In this document: one piece after another, positions 1 through 10,127 of the stretch
Position numbering within the stretch: position 1 is the first letter of the stretch
Layout of the letters: each line of letters opens with the position of its first letter
From: Larus michahellis
Lineage: Eukaryota; Chordata; Aves; Charadriiformes; Laridae
Length of the DNA: 64,000 nt
Assembly (NCBI RefSeq): GCF_964199755.1
Contig: NC_133903.1
Coordinates: 57,790,739 to 57,854,738 of the forward strand
Direction: 5' to 3'
Translations under genes and position numbers: made by a program
Notes under the pieces: generated by a model
Databases searched by the model: none
The model's input: only the letters and a program-made list of their open reading frames with translations
Told to the model about the DNA's origin: nothing

Positions 1-510
1 TAAGTGACAGTAACCACGTATCCCAGCTTGAAGGAATTTATCTTTCCTCACTCCCTTCTAACCAACTTTGGCCAAGCATTCTTATTTATTTCTTTTTTAT
101 ATAGATGTATGCATGAGCGTATATATATGATTTATTATGCATGTATCTATAAAACTGGTAATACACAACAGTGCAATATCTAACAGCAAATACATTTTTA
201 TATATACCTATATTTCCTACCGTATTTGCTGTCTACCCCAGTGAGGATCATGGCAGAAAAGAGTATTCTGCGTTCAGTTTTCTTACCCAGAGGAACCAGA
301 TGGCGGGAAATGGACGTTTCAGACACAGACTCAGAGGGTGCAGGTCTCCCTAGCGGGGTCAGGGCTGCAGCACCGGAGGGAACCGTTCTGGGAGTCCTGC
401 CTGGGGCCGTTTGACCCCGACAGAGCTGTTCCCCTGACCTGCGCATCTTATTTCAGACCCTTCCGGTTGCTTCCAGTCAGCGCAGCGGTACTCTGTGTGT
501 GTACGGGTGT
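1..510. other. AT-rich upstream flank, no gene seen
   Basis: This stretch is AT-rich and turns GC-rich after about 300. Only short open frames occur on either strand, without splice signals or recognisable domains. It is the flank of the CpG island that follows. Confidence 0.6.
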
Positions 511-515
511 GTAGT

Positions 516-690
516 GCACATGCGCGGTATCCGGCCTGCTGTGTGGCTGTACTGCGCATGCGCGCCCCCGTCGCCTACAGTGCTAGGCTCCCATTGGTCT
601 GAACGCCGTGCCACTGTCCCATTGGTCGGATCGCCTAGCTAGGGGTGGGGCGCGGTGAGGATTGACGGCGGCGACGGACCAATGGAGCGG
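516..690 (+). promoter_or_regulatory. CpG-island promoter P1 with NRF-1-like and CCAAT motifs
   Basis: A palindromic GCGCATGCGC (NRF-1 core) lies at 554-563, with a related GCACATGCGC at 516-525, 38 bp upstream. Reverse CCAAT boxes (ATTGG) sit at 593-597 and 621-625, and a forward CCAAT at 679-683. The sequence then stays GC- and CpG-rich to about 1,170. This is the usual make-up of a TATA-less housekeeping-type promoter with NF-Y and NRF-1 input. The same architecture recurs, expanded, at 10,128-10,650. The transcription start is not visible. Confidence 0.6.
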
Positions 691-914
691 TGCTGCCCAA
701 GGACGGGGGCGGGCGGCGGGGCGGTGGCGGCCAGTGGACGCCCGTTGTGGCCAGGCCGGGCCGGGGGAAAGCGGAGGGGGCCGGCGGGAAATGGTGTCCG
801 TTTCAAAATCGGAACGGGGCGGTCCGGGCGGAAAGCTGGGCCCGGCGGGCAGGTGCTCAGGCCGGGCCCGCGGAGCCACCCCGAGCACGTCGTGAGGCAG
901 TGGACCACGTCAAG
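684..914 (+). CDS. Candidate first exon of an unrecognised gene (P1)
   Basis: A CpG-rich segment directly downstream of promoter P1 ends in a strong splice donor, CAAG|GTGAGC, at 914/915. One frame is open across the whole segment and ends ...VVRQWTTS plus two bases of the next codon. Joined to the acceptor at 2,631/2,632 it would continue as RVTFCGTEENP. No ATG with convincing context is seen in that frame, so the exon may be partly or wholly 5' UTR. The region around the donor (GTGAGG...CGTCAAG|GTGAGC) resembles the first exon at 10,652-10,675 (ATGAGG...CGTGAAG|GTGAGC). If the two are paralogous, this copy has GTG in place of the ATG and is one base shorter, so it may have lost its start codon. 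The product is unknown. Confidence 0.35.
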
Positions 915-1275
915 GTGAGCGGGGGGCCCCGAGGGGTGATGTGGGGGCGGGAGGGCCCTGAGTGAGGCTGGGGGAACAGGGGGCCTGAGGGGGGGCGTTG
1001 TCGGGTCGGAGCGGGGTGGCTGGGCCCGTCTCCCCGCGGGGTCCCTTCGGTCTGGGGGGTTTGGGGGTGCGGTTCCGGCGATGGCGGGGAAATAAAGCCC
1101 AGCAGGGGGGTAAGAAAGCAGCTTCCGGGCAGTGCCAGGGACGTAGGGCCGGGCCCTCTGCAGTTGCCCAGCTCTTCCCCCAAAGTGCTCGTGGAGCCCT
1201 GGGGGTGCTGCGCCCTGGCGCGACTGTGCTCCACCTGCCCCTCAGTGTTGTCCATGGGGGCTGCAGAGGGGGTGA

Positions 1276-2346
1276 GGAATCACAGAATGGTTCGGGTTGG
1301 AAGGAACCTTAAAGATCATCTAGTTCCAACCCCCCAGGGACACCTCACACTAGACTAGGCTGCTCAAAGCCTCATCCAGCCTGGCCTTGAACACCTCCAG
1401 GGATGGGGCATTGACAGCTTCCCTGGGCAACTTGTCGCAGTGCCTCACCACCCTTACAGTAAAGAATTTTTTCCTGATATCCAATCTAAATCTACCCTCT
1501 CTCAACTTGAGGCTGTTACGCCGTGTCCTATCATAACACTCCCTGATAAAGAGTCCCTCCCCATCCTTCCTGCAGGCCCCCTTTATGTACTGGAAGGCTG
1601 CTATAAGGTCTCCTCAGAGCCTTCTCCAGGCTGAACAACCCCAACTCCCTCAGCCTGTCCTCATAGCAGAGGTGCTCCAGCCCTATGATTATCTTCGTGG
1701 CCCTCCGCTGGACACGCTCCAACAGGTCCATGTCCTTCTTGTGCTGAGGTCTCCAGATCTGGACGCAGTACTCCAGGTGGGGTCTCACCAGAGCAGAGAA
1801 GAGGGGCAGAATCACCTCCCATGACCTGCTGGCCACACTTCTTTTAATGCAGCCCAGGATGCGGTTGGCTTTCTGGGTTGCAAGTGCGCATTGCCTGCTC
1901 ATGTTGAGCTTCTCGTCCACCAGCACCCCCAAGTCCTTCTCCTCAGGGCTGTTCTCAAGCCATTCTTTGCCCAACCTGTATTTGTGCCTGCGATTGCCAC
2001 GACCCAGGTGCAGGACCTTGCACTTGGCCTGGTTGAACTTCGTGAAGTTCCTACAGGCCCACCTCTTAAGCCTGTCAAGGTCGCTCTGGATGGCATCCCT
2101 TCCCTCCAGCATGTCGACTGTGCTAGACAGCTTAGTGTTGTCGGCGAACTTGCTGAGGGTGCGCTTGATCTCACTGTCCATGTCACCAACAAAGATGTTA
2201 AACAGCACCGGTCCCAGTACTGACCCCTGAGGAACGCCACTTGTCACCGGTTTCCATGTGGACATTGAGCCATTGATTGCAACCCCTTGAGTGTGGCCAT
2301 CTAGCCAGTTCCTTATCCACTGAGTGGTCCATCCATCAAATCCATG
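1276..2346 (-). mobile_element. CR1 LINE fragment, 5'-truncated
   Basis: Read on the minus strand, this is the end of a CR1 non-LTR retrotransposon: the distal reverse transcriptase domain, the C-terminal tail region and the 3' UTR. The 3' terminus lies near 1,276, where the plus strand reads GAATCACAGAATGGTTC. The 5' end is cut at about 2,346 inside RT, as is usual for CR1 because target-primed reverse transcription often stops early. The element sits inside the first intron of the P1 transcription unit, antisense to it. Confidence 0.93.
1531..2346 (-). pseudogene. CR1 reverse transcriptase remnant
   Basis: The minus-strand frame starts at [17 protein letters not shown] and contains [10 protein letters not shown], a conserved RT segment, followed about 30 residues later by the catalytic-box position. 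That box reads FADN where active CR1 copies have two aspartates, so one catalytic Asp is lost. Further on come the CR1 signatures [13 protein letters not shown] and ERVQRRATK. The frame leaves the CR1 reading near 1,617 (after SLEKALRRP), probably through a frameshift, and runs on to a stop at 1,531. The N-terminal endonuclease and most of RT are missing. An open frame continues upstream to 2,505 but that part is not CR1-like. Confidence 0.9.
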
Positions 2347-2631
2347 CAGAGAGGGGGAGCCAGTTTGGGGCCTGACACGCAGACCAGGTCTCCTGCTGCC
2401 GGGGCTGGTAACCAGGCTCGTGTGTCTGGTTTTGGGGCTGAGAAGGAGTTGTGTGGCTTTGGGATCAGGAAGAGGGCTTGAGATGAAATCCATGCCAGGC
2501 CCCATCTCTCTGCACGGAGGGTCTGTCCCAGCCCCGTCCCCGAGGGCAGCAGTGGGTTGCGGGTTCCACTGGCTTGTCTCTGTTGGCTGGGTGTGACAAA
2601 CAGGCTCATTTCTCTGCTCTTCTTTTCACAG

Positions 2632-2689
2632 GGTCACCTTTTGTGGCACAGAGGAAAATCCTGCACAGCTGATTCCACTTGCTGCTCAG
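2632..2689 (+). CDS. Candidate second exon of the P1 gene
   Basis: A polypyrimidine tract and CACAG acceptor (2,631) and a CAG|GTAATT donor (2,689/2,690) bound a 58-bp segment. When spliced to the donor at 914, one frame is open through both exons and reads VTFCGTEENPAQLIPLAAQ here, ending in phase 0. The protein is not recognised. Splice signals on both sides and an open join across two segments are modest evidence for a real exon. No transcript data are available, and a non-coding RNA exon is equally possible. Confidence 0.35.
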
Positions 2690-4236
2690 GTAATTGCACA
2701 CGTGGGGCTGGGGGAGTGGGGAGACACATTTGTGAGTTTAGGGATGCTACAGATAGTCCACGTCAAAGCTGCAAAAAAGGCAAATTTGCTGCTAGTGAAG
2801 AAAAGCTGTTGAGGAGTTGCAGTGAACAGAGCGTGCCTCCTGCCTGAGCAGGTCCATTGGTAGTTAGGAATGGTTTCCTTTGGAGTCAAAGCCTGAACTT
2901 TCATCTAGGATAAATTAAGAGCTGCCTGTTACCTTCATTAGGGTCAAGCGTTTCTCTTCTGTTTGTTCTTACTGGTTCCAGGGGCAAATGGGAAATAGCC
3001 TTTTCTTTTCCTACACGTAACTCGATTTTGACTAGCCTGTGGTGTTGGTCTAGTTAACGTTTGAGCCCCTAGATGCCAGTAGAAATGTAATGAATGAAAC
3101 GTGATGGAAACTGATGTATCGCTTGATTTTTATTCTTTTTTATTATTATTGTTTGACTGTGGATGGCATGTTTTTCTGTGGCTCAATTCATCTTGTTGCG
3201 TGGAGCCTTCAGTCTAGGACTTTGAAGCAAAAAAAGTTTGTCGTTCCAGAAAAGGACTGGTCCTTCCTAGGACTGAGGTGCAGACTCGGAGGGTCTCTTA
3301 AGTGCACGATCCAGATTTCACTGGATGTTGCTGCTGTTGGTCTTCACTTTTGTTAGTGTCCCTGCAGATCCCTCATGGGTGGGAGCTCTGAATCATAGTT
3401 TTCTTTTTTTCAGTCTCTAACACATTTTTTCCCCCCAAGGAGAGGCTACATTTAAAAGTTAATTAGTTTTCTCCCAAACGTGCCAGTGAATAAAATTGAG
3501 TTATGATTATTAAAACCAGAAGAATGACACCACTTTTAGAGATCCCGGGCTATTTCTGAACACGTATTTGTCACGCGCAAATGTTCTCGAGATAACGGAT
3601 CGTGGCTTTGTGCTCTGACAGACGCTGAGACAGGGATGAGCTCCGTCAGACAAAAAAAGATACAAGGCCCTGTTTGTTTTGTTTTCCTTTGTGGGGTGGG
3701 GGTGTGTGTGCTTTCAAAAACAGAGTGCACTGTTGACTGCAGGTGGCAACCTGCAGAGCTCTTTTGCTGCCTGACCTCTCCTTTTCTTTGTCACTCCTCT
3801 TTTGTGGCTGCAACTTTCATTTGCATCATTTTAGAAGAGCAATTAAGGGACTTGCCTGTGTAAAAGTGCTGGCGATATCGGGAAGGTAAATGCTTGAACC
3901 CGTAGTGACTAACTTGGTGAATGGGAGCACCTGGCTAAACCGGTTTCAGAACACAAAAGGTGAGGTGCAGGGAGTTGTCATTCAACTCAGCTCCACTTTT
4001 GCCTCTGCAGACGCTTACTGATCCCTGTCTATTCGGAGATAACCTGGGGGGAGCTGTGGAAATGGCTCAGCCCGGGGTGGTCTCAACACTGCATTACAAT
4101 AAGAACTGAAACCAGAACTGAAACCCGAATGGTGCCTTTAACAAACAAAATGCCCTGAGTCAAGTCCCAGCAATATTCAGTGAGTGTGAGACCAGACATC
4201 ACGAAATAAACATTGCTGTCTGAGGGGCCATCAAAC
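2690..4236. other. Intron-like sequence without recognisable gene
   Basis: Sequence of ordinary composition with T-rich runs near 3,130-3,160 and 3,410-3,440. No repeat family, exon or conserved frame could be recognised here. Confidence 0.5.
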
Positions 4237-4552
4237 TGTTATAGATTGAGGCCCAATAATTGACAGGAACCAGTCCAATTAATCAAATTAGTTTATTAAG
4301 CAAGCGGCAGCAAGCAAAACAGCGCTGGGCGGCCGGGGAGTCTTTGCTCCGCCAACGGCGCACCCCCACTTCCCTAAAGTAGTTGATTATATACTCTTCT
4401 GGTTCCCGTATATGTGTCAATCCTGGTATATTCTGTGTCTGAGCGACGTGTTGCTAGGGGGTCGGTCTTGTCCCGCCTCCTGATGGTTGTGAGGCTGAAG
4501 GCTCCTCATCTTTATCGGTGTCCTTGGGGAGACTCTTTTCAGCTTATCTCAC
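4237..4552 (-). repeat. Probable solo LTR, minus strand
   Basis: On the minus strand this ends ...CAATCTATAACA and contains GCTTAATAAACTAA (poly(A) signal; plus-strand TTTATTAAGC near 4,293). A GC-rich segment with GCGCTGTTTTGCTTGC precedes it. That order fits the R-U5 part of an avian ERV LTR. The upstream edge (about 4,552) is a guess and no target duplication was seen. Confidence 0.45.
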
Positions 4553-4659
4553 AACTTAGCTCTTCCCTTTGAAGTGTTAAAACACACCAGATGCCTGTGA
4601 TTTAGGCCTTGAAGTGTCAAAGTGCCCCAGACAGCACACCAGGACGCTGTGCAAGGTAA

Positions 4660-4992
4660 CTTCCCGGGATTGAGCGGCCTTACCTGAGAGAGAGAGGGTA
4701 AGTGATTTAATAACGTATGTATGATGTCTAGCATGCTTTAAGATTTGTGCACTCGTTTAAGGTATTCATATCTAGCGCGCTGGTGGTTTGTGTTTTTACT
4801 TTTCGGGATCACTTGTTAGGTGGTAATAGTGTATTCTGTGAATTGTTTTGTTCTTTTCCCCTTAAATTGCAATAGTGCATTCTTCCATTGTATCCATAAG
4901 AACTTGCAATAGTAGTGTATCGGACCTGTGAGTGAAGTCCAAATAAATTGTTAATTTGAACTTCTCAGTGAAGTCGTCTTCTCTCCGTCACA
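4660..4992 (+). repeat. Possible LTR 3' part, plus strand
   Basis: AATAAA lies at about 4,943, followed by a short T-rich stretch and a CA end (CTCCGTCACA, 4,992). Directly after comes CTTGGCTACAAG, which could be a decayed primer-binding region. The 5' edge is undefined. Weakly supported. Confidence 0.25.
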
Positions 4993-5984
4993 CTTGGCTA
5001 CAAGTAGAATTTCTGAAGGAAAAATAACAGCAGCAGCAGCAGGAAGCAAATGGCAAGTTCCCCAAAAACTGTGTGTGTCCGGCACATCCAGGTTTAACTG
5101 CCAAATGTTGTTTGGCAGTACGTTCCACATGGCTGTTTTTGGTAAACATAAGCTTTCAGGAAATTCAGGGTTGTGTGTGGCAAAAGAAGTGCCTCTGTCT
5201 GTGTGTTCTGCTCTGTAAATGTCTGGCGACAGGGCCGTTGTTCCCTGCTCTCAGTATGGCCGCGGTAGTGCTGCGATATTTAGGCCTAACAGACGGGTTT
5301 AGAAAGGGAAGGAGAATGCCCGTTTTCTGTAAGGGCTAGCAACGCTGACCCTTTTCTCCATCTTCTGCTTTCCTGTTCACCAGATGAAGCTGTTTTATTT
5401 TTCTCCCTTGTGCCCGGTCTCTGAAGCCGCTGTCGATGCGGGTTTGCAATTTGTGTCGCTAGGTTTTTGTGGAGTTCTCATTGCAGATTGCTTCTGCTGT
5501 GGCTGAGTGTCAGGATGTGGTTTTCAGTTCACAGCTTCAGAAACCACATGCTCTGAAATGGGTGCGGGTGAAGCTGACTTTGGGTGTGCAGCCTGCACTC
5601 GAGGGGACGCTCAGGGGCTCCTCGTCAAAGCGACCGAGCATGTGTGGGCACCCGCAGGGTTATGCTCTGGTCTGAGCACGTGCCATACTTTTGATGTTGG
5701 GAGGTGGAAGTAAGCACGTGCCTGGTAAATCCAAGGGTAGCCAAAAGCTGGGAGAGACCCTGAGCAGGTTTGGTGGCAGTTTGACACGATTCTGGGCCGT
5801 CAGGAGAAACGTCCTGGAAAAACCCACTGCTTTGTTCCAAGGCGGCAGTTTAGAAGGACAGGTGGGTTGCCGTACCCTTTAACAAAAATATTCAACTTGG
5901 GATGCGTAGGGTGAGGAAACCCTGGCTCTACGTAGGCTCCAGAAAACATATGTAGGCGTCTGTGTCTGTCGCAGCGTGTATCTG
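4993..5984. other. No gene recognised
   Basis: Contains a short CAG run (AACAGCAGCAGCAGCAGG, about 5,026-5,043). The open frames are short and overlapping, with no conserved partner elsewhere in the window. Confidence 0.45.
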
Positions 5985-6217
5985 CATGTATCTGGGAAAG
6001 TGGCTCTAGTGCAACTGAAGCTGCCATCGAGTCAAAAAAAGGCAGATTTGTCTAAAAACCGCAAAGGCTCTAGAGGCCCACATCAACAGCTGTGCCAGAG
6101 ATGATGCCAAATGCTTTTTCCTCTACTCGGTTGCAGTCTTTGCAAACCTTCAGGAAAGAAGGAAGCTTTAGATTCCTACCCAGCTTTGTGCTAAAGGTTT
6201 TTTTCCTCTCTCGGCAG

Positions 6218-6314
6218 AATGTCAACTGCCAGCGTTTCTACGTGGTTGCCCTTCTGTTGTGCTGTGACAGTGCAGGAGAGATGGAAAGGATCCAGAGTGC
6301 TCTGTGAGTACGAG
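6218..6314 (+). CDS. Candidate internal exon, duplicated (D1)
   Basis: A pyrimidine tract and CTCTCGGCAG acceptor (6,217) and a GAG|GTACGT donor (6,314/6,315) bound a 97-bp segment. Two frames are plausible. One begins with an ATG at 6,219 and reads MSTASVSTWLPFCCAV to the donor in phase 0. The other, entered in phase 0 from the exon at 2,632-2,689, reads NVNCQRFYVVALLLCC and ends at a TGA just before the donor. The paralogue at 8,118-8,202 differs by 12 missing bases near its end, a multiple of three, and keeps both splice sites. The function is unknown. Confidence 0.45.
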
Positions 6315-7531
6315 GTACGTCTGTGATGCGCGTCTGCGTTTTTCCTAAGGTCCTTGTCGTGTCGACTTTGAAGTTAACATGAAGGATTTGCCAGCTTTCC
6401 TTCTATAGTTTTTCTATGAAATATTTTAACCAAATCCTAAAAGTAAAATAAGGTCTGTTCTGGAGCACGTTACACCCATGCAAAGCGTACTTCCCTGTGT
6501 TTATTTTTCTCTTCCTGAAAGCACAATCTTCTCTTTCTGCGTGCTGTCTATTAAATGATACTGTGAAAATAACTGTGTAGTAAAAGAGGGAATAAACCGT
6601 TCACAAGGGTTCATGTGTTCGGCAGCAGCACAGTTTATTTTCAGATAAAAGCATTATGCTTTTTCAGTCGATAAATTTTAAAAATACCTTATGGTATTAC
6701 TCAAAAACCTTACTGAGATACTGGCGTCTGTCCTAAAAGCAATCAAGGTCAAAGAAGAGACATGGACCAAATGGGACAAAGCAGCATCGCTCCTGCATGT
6801 TTTCTGGTCTCTGCCACAAAGCATCAGCAGCCTCGTAAGTAGTGAGGGCGAGTCCCAGTGTGGTTTTGGAGAGTTGTGGCTTCCAATAAGGTCCTTTGTC
6901 CATGACCTACAGTGTGTCCTTTTGACTTCAGTTGGAAAGAGATTTTTCCAAAACCAACTGTTACTCATTCAAAGCAGTTGCCTTTTATGAAGTTCCCGTC
7001 AGAGCAAGTCCTCAGAGATGAAGCCTGGGCGGTAGAAGTCATGAGCAACCAGACTTGTGTTGTGCTCTCTTTGCACCTCTTTGCCGGCCTTTGTGTTCTC
7101 AGTTGTTACAGTCAAGATCTCATAAAACCGTGTTCCTCCACAAAAACAGTCGCCAATCTGCCGGTGCTTTTTGGTAGCTTGATGGATTGCAGCTCCGGGG
7201 ATTTGATCCCCCTGCCCCCCCCAGCCCCCGCCAGACCCTCAAGAGTAAAACCATTTGGGAGGGATCTCTTGTCTCACTGATTTTTCTATGCTAAATGAAA
7301 CTTTAAAAAAAAAAACCAAAAACCAAAACTAAAAGTTGTATAACTTGCAAACTGACTTGCGTTCTTTAAACTGCCGCTGCCAAATAGCTGTGGCGTACGT
7401 TTTATAAGGCGTACTGAAGCAGTTAGGTATTTGTTGTACGTGTTTAAAATGAGAGGCGACTGAATGTAACGGGCTATTTTCCTCTGATATTTTGCATCCC
7501 CTGAAGTTCTGCATTTCTGTCTGGCTTTCAG

Positions 7532-7639
7532 TGGCGTGTTTTTTTCCAGCAGCCCGGGAAGTTGCCTGAGAGTGGACAGAAGGGAAAAATTATTCCCCGT
7601 GCAGGAAAAAAAATTAATCTTGTGGGGTTTTTTTTTTAG
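7532..7639 (+). CDS. Candidate terminal coding segment (D1)
   Basis: The acceptor TCTGGCTTTCAG (7,531) is shared with 8,714 and 12,605. Entered in phase 0 from the exon at 6,218-6,314, the frame reads WRVFFQQPGKLPESG and runs 35 codons to TAG at 7,637-7,639. In the two paralogues the same frame stops after 8 codons. The conserved start of the exon (TGG CRY GT) argues for common descent of three copies, but the different stop positions mean at most one is functional. The product is unknown. Confidence 0.3.
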   Translation, partial: WRVFFQQPGKLPESGQKGKIIPRAGKKINLVGFFF

Positions 7640-8117
7640 GGGGGATGAATTCCCCAGAAAAGCATGGAGCACCGAGGTTTTTGGGGGCAATGAAAGTGCT
7701 GCCAAGGGACAGCGAGGACAAGCCACAGCTTTGCCTCCTGGCACCTCTGGTGTGGGAGCCGTCGCTGGAGGTTTGATATTTTGTCCCAGCCCTGGGAGAG
7801 TGAAATAAGGTGTTTTTGAGGATGAAGTTGCCAGGAAAGTGACTTAAGAGCCCCAGGCTACCTGGGAAAGTGGCTCTAGTGCAACTAAATTTGCCAGTGA
7901 GTCAAAAAAGTCAGGGTTGTCTAAAAAAAAATGCGAAGATCTAGTGACCCATATCGACGACTGTGCCAGAGATGGTGCCGAATACTTTTTCCTCCACTCG
8001 GCCGTAGTCTTTGCAAACCTTTGCAAAAGAAGGAAGCTTTAGATTCCTACCCAGCTTTGTGCTCAAAGTGTTTTTTTTGTTTTTTTTGTTTTTTTTTTTT
8101 CCCCCCTCTCTCGGCAG

Positions 8118-8202
8118 AATGTCAACCGCCTGCGTTTCTCTGTGGTCGCCCTTTTGTTGTGCCGTGACAGCGCAGGAGAGATGGAAGGGATCCAAGTATG
8201 AG
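8118..8202 (+). CDS. Candidate internal exon, duplicated (D2)
   Basis: Paralogue of 6,218-6,314, with the same CTCTCGGCAG acceptor and a GAG|GTATGT donor. It is 85 bp long: 12 bp shorter, in frame, just before the donor. The ATG frame reads MSTACVSLWSPFCC and ends in phase 0 at the donor. Entered in phase 0 from an upstream exon, it reads NVNRLRFSVVALLLC and then meets TGA. Preservation of both splice sites and a codon-sized length difference suggest past coding constraint. Confidence 0.4.
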
Positions 8203-8714
8203 GTATGTCTGCGACGTGCGCCCGCTTTTTTCCAAAGCGTGGACTTTGAAGTTAACAGGAAGGCTTTGTCAGCTCTCCTTCTATAGTTTTTGTATGAAGT
8301 ATTTTAAGAAAACACTAAAAACAACATAAGGTCTGTTGCGGAGCATGTCACGCAACCAAAAGCATTTGCCCATCTCCCGGTGCTTTTTGGTAGCCGGATG
8401 GATTGCGGCACCAGGGATTTGATTTCCCCCCCGACCCTCAAAAGTAAAACCATTTGGGGGTTTTATGTTGCTGATTTTTCTATGCAAAATTAAACTTAAA
8501 AACCAAAAAAGGTAACATTGTACAATTTACCCACTGACTCGCATTGTTTGAAGCGCAACTGCCCAATAGCTGTAGCATACAATTTATGAGGCAGAGTGAA
8601 GCGGTTAGGCGTCGGTTCTAAAGGTTTAAAAAGAGAGGTGACTGAATATTACTGGGTTTTCCCCACTATCATGACAGAGTGCTCTGATGTACTTTATTTC
8701 TGTCTGGCTTTCAG

Positions 8715-8820
8715 TGGCACGTTTCCCCGGCAGCCCGGTAGCATCTCTATTGAGCAGTGCCGCTGGCCAGATGTCCCTCCTCCTTGTGTAACACCCAAAA
8801 AACCTGCAGTCAAATGACAA
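8715..8820 (+). CDS. Candidate terminal exon (C1)
   Basis: It follows the shared acceptor TCTGGCTTTCAG at 8,714. In phase 0 it gives WHVSPAAR then TAG (8,739-8,741). In another frame it reads GTFPRQPGSISIEQCRWPD and continues to a stop at 8,818-8,820. The paralogue at 12,606 keeps similar residues in that second frame (ISLRQCCWPDVPPCC), so the second frame may be the ancestral one. Not recognised. Confidence 0.3.
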
Positions 8821-8850
8821 CTGTGTTTTTTGGAGAGGGGTAGTTCAATG

Positions 8851-9733
8851 GTATCAGTTCACAGCCGTGCAAGTTGAACCAGTGCCACAGGAAAGTCAAA
8901 TACTTTTATTTTTAAAGAGCATATGTAAACGCAGGCACCCCTTTTCAGCATGGCGTGAATGACCGAGCTTTGTTCTTTATTGCTCCTTTGGCTCTTCAAA
9001 GTTTGACCTGTCCCTCTCGGCTGCATTGACCCAGCGAGTGAGGTGAGCAGCGCGAGGGCCGTAGCTGCAGCGGTGGCTCCGTCAGCATCGATTCTGGTTA
9101 CAGCCCAGCTCGGTCCTGCCGCCCTGCACGCAGGGTGATGGATCTCCCTGCAGCCGCACTGGGAGGAAGGGTCCAGGCGTTTCCCAGCGCCGGCCAGAGT
9201 GTTTGCCCTTATGCTAAGAATGTGTTCAAAATGGCATCGGTTAGCCTTAATCCTGACTTTAAGAGTTGAGCTTTTGAAGGTTGTGCTGTATTTGGAGCTG
9301 AGGCCTTTCTCTAGAATCCTCCTGTAGCTCAGCTGCTGTCCCGTCCCTCAGTCTGAGGGAATTCCTCTACTCTCTCCTCTTCTGTGCTGCTTTTTTAGCA
9401 CGCTGAACTCTAACTGGGGATTTTTGTTTTCCAGGTGCCTCGTTGTAGGCGTCTCGTGCTGCTCGAGGTTTGCAGCCGGTTGTCGGAGCCCGTCTGAGGG
9501 GAAGGGGCCAGCCGGTCCGGTGACAAGTCTCCAGAGAGTGGTGGCCAGAGGGCGAACCAGGACCGCTGGGACTCCGGCGAGCTCCGCGCCACCTGAAGCG
9601 TGATCAGGGCTGCCTGCCCAGCCTCAAGAGCCGCCGTATGCGGTGCAGTATCGGCTCTTACGCATTACCGTGCCCCCATCAGTGTCCGGCAGTTTTTCGG
9701 GTGTCCATCTCTATGGCAAGGCCCCTTCTGGTC
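8851..9733 (+). repeat. Paralogous segment C1
   Basis: Matches 12,735-14,165 in order, with insertions in the second copy. Shared landmarks are AAGTCAAATACTTTTAT, GAACGTGTTCAAAATGGCAT, the acceptor-like TTTTTGTTTTCCAGGTGCCT, GGGCGAACCAGGACCGC and CTTACGCATTACCG. No intact coding frame was seen. The region probably holds degraded exons and introns of the duplicated family. Confidence 0.7.
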
Positions 9734-9935
9734 CAGTGCGCGTCTCTATGACGCTTTAGTCCTCCAGGAGCCCCCTCAGTCCTCCGATGTGCGACTTCAT
9801 GGCACTTTACTCCTGCAGGAGCCCCCTCAGTCCTCCAACGCGCGTCTCTATAGCGCTTTAGTCCTCCAGGAGCATGGAAGTGCTTTCTCAGTCCTCCGAC
9901 GCGCGTCTCTATGGCACTTTAGCGCCCCAGGAGCC
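9734..9935 (+). repeat. Short 51-bp minisatellite, 4 degenerate units
   Basis: Units start near 9,734, 9,777, 9,828 and 9,889 with the pattern CAGTCCTCC...CTCTATGGCACTTTAG. The spacing of 51 bp is clean once, with one shorter and one longer interval. The same unit is repeated 22 times at 14,176-15,290, so this is the short, probably less derived, form. Confidence 0.85.
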
Positions 9936-10124
9936 CATAAATACTCATCAGTCTTCTGGAAATCATATACTTCTAGCACTCTTCCAAAACCATAAAACAC
10001 GATTAACAGTTAAACACAAAAATACCTGAAGATCGCAAAAATAAAGTGGCCCCTGCATAACTTTCTTCTCCACAGCCATAACTGGGCGGAAATCAAACAA
10101 AAGTGGTAAGAGAATAGGTGCCCC
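9936..10124 (+). repeat. Conserved right flank of the 51-bp array (C1)
   Basis: Contains CATCAGTCTTCTGGAAATCA, AAAATACCTGAAGATC and AGTGGTAAGAGAAT. The same landmarks occur at 15,302-15,465 after the large array, so the duplicated block extends through both flanks of the minisatellite. Confidence 0.8.
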
Positions 10125-10127
10125 CGT

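Larger units (their letters stand above)
5985..7640 (+). repeat. Tandem duplication, copy D1
   Basis: Two blocks here, 5,985-6,640 and 7,150-7,640, are clearly related to 7,855-8,345 and 8,350-8,760. Shared landmarks are GGGAAAGTGGCTCTAGTGCA, the exon behind TCTCTCGGCAG, CGGTGCTTTTTGGTAGC and TCTGTCTGGCTTTCAGTGGC. D1 has about 500 extra bases between the blocks, including a 99-codon open frame at 6,691-6,990 with no recognisable domain. Confidence 0.85.
7855..8850 (+). repeat. Tandem duplication, copy D2
   Basis: Partner of D1, about 1.87 kb downstream at its left edge. It carries long poly-T interruptions near 8,070-8,105 just before the exon acceptor. The right part (from about 8,600) also matches 12,495-12,735, so this is a three-way family. 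Confidence 0.85.

Noticed and set aside
1531..2505. 324-codon frame as a host gene
   Set aside because: Most of it is CR1 reverse transcriptase with a damaged catalytic box. The first 53 codons are unrelated flanking sequence.
6691..6990. 99-codon plus-strand frame (MVLLKNLTEILASVL) and the opposite-strand frame
   Set aside because: Single copy, no splice or promoter context, no recognised domain, and another frame is open over the same bases. Left unassigned.
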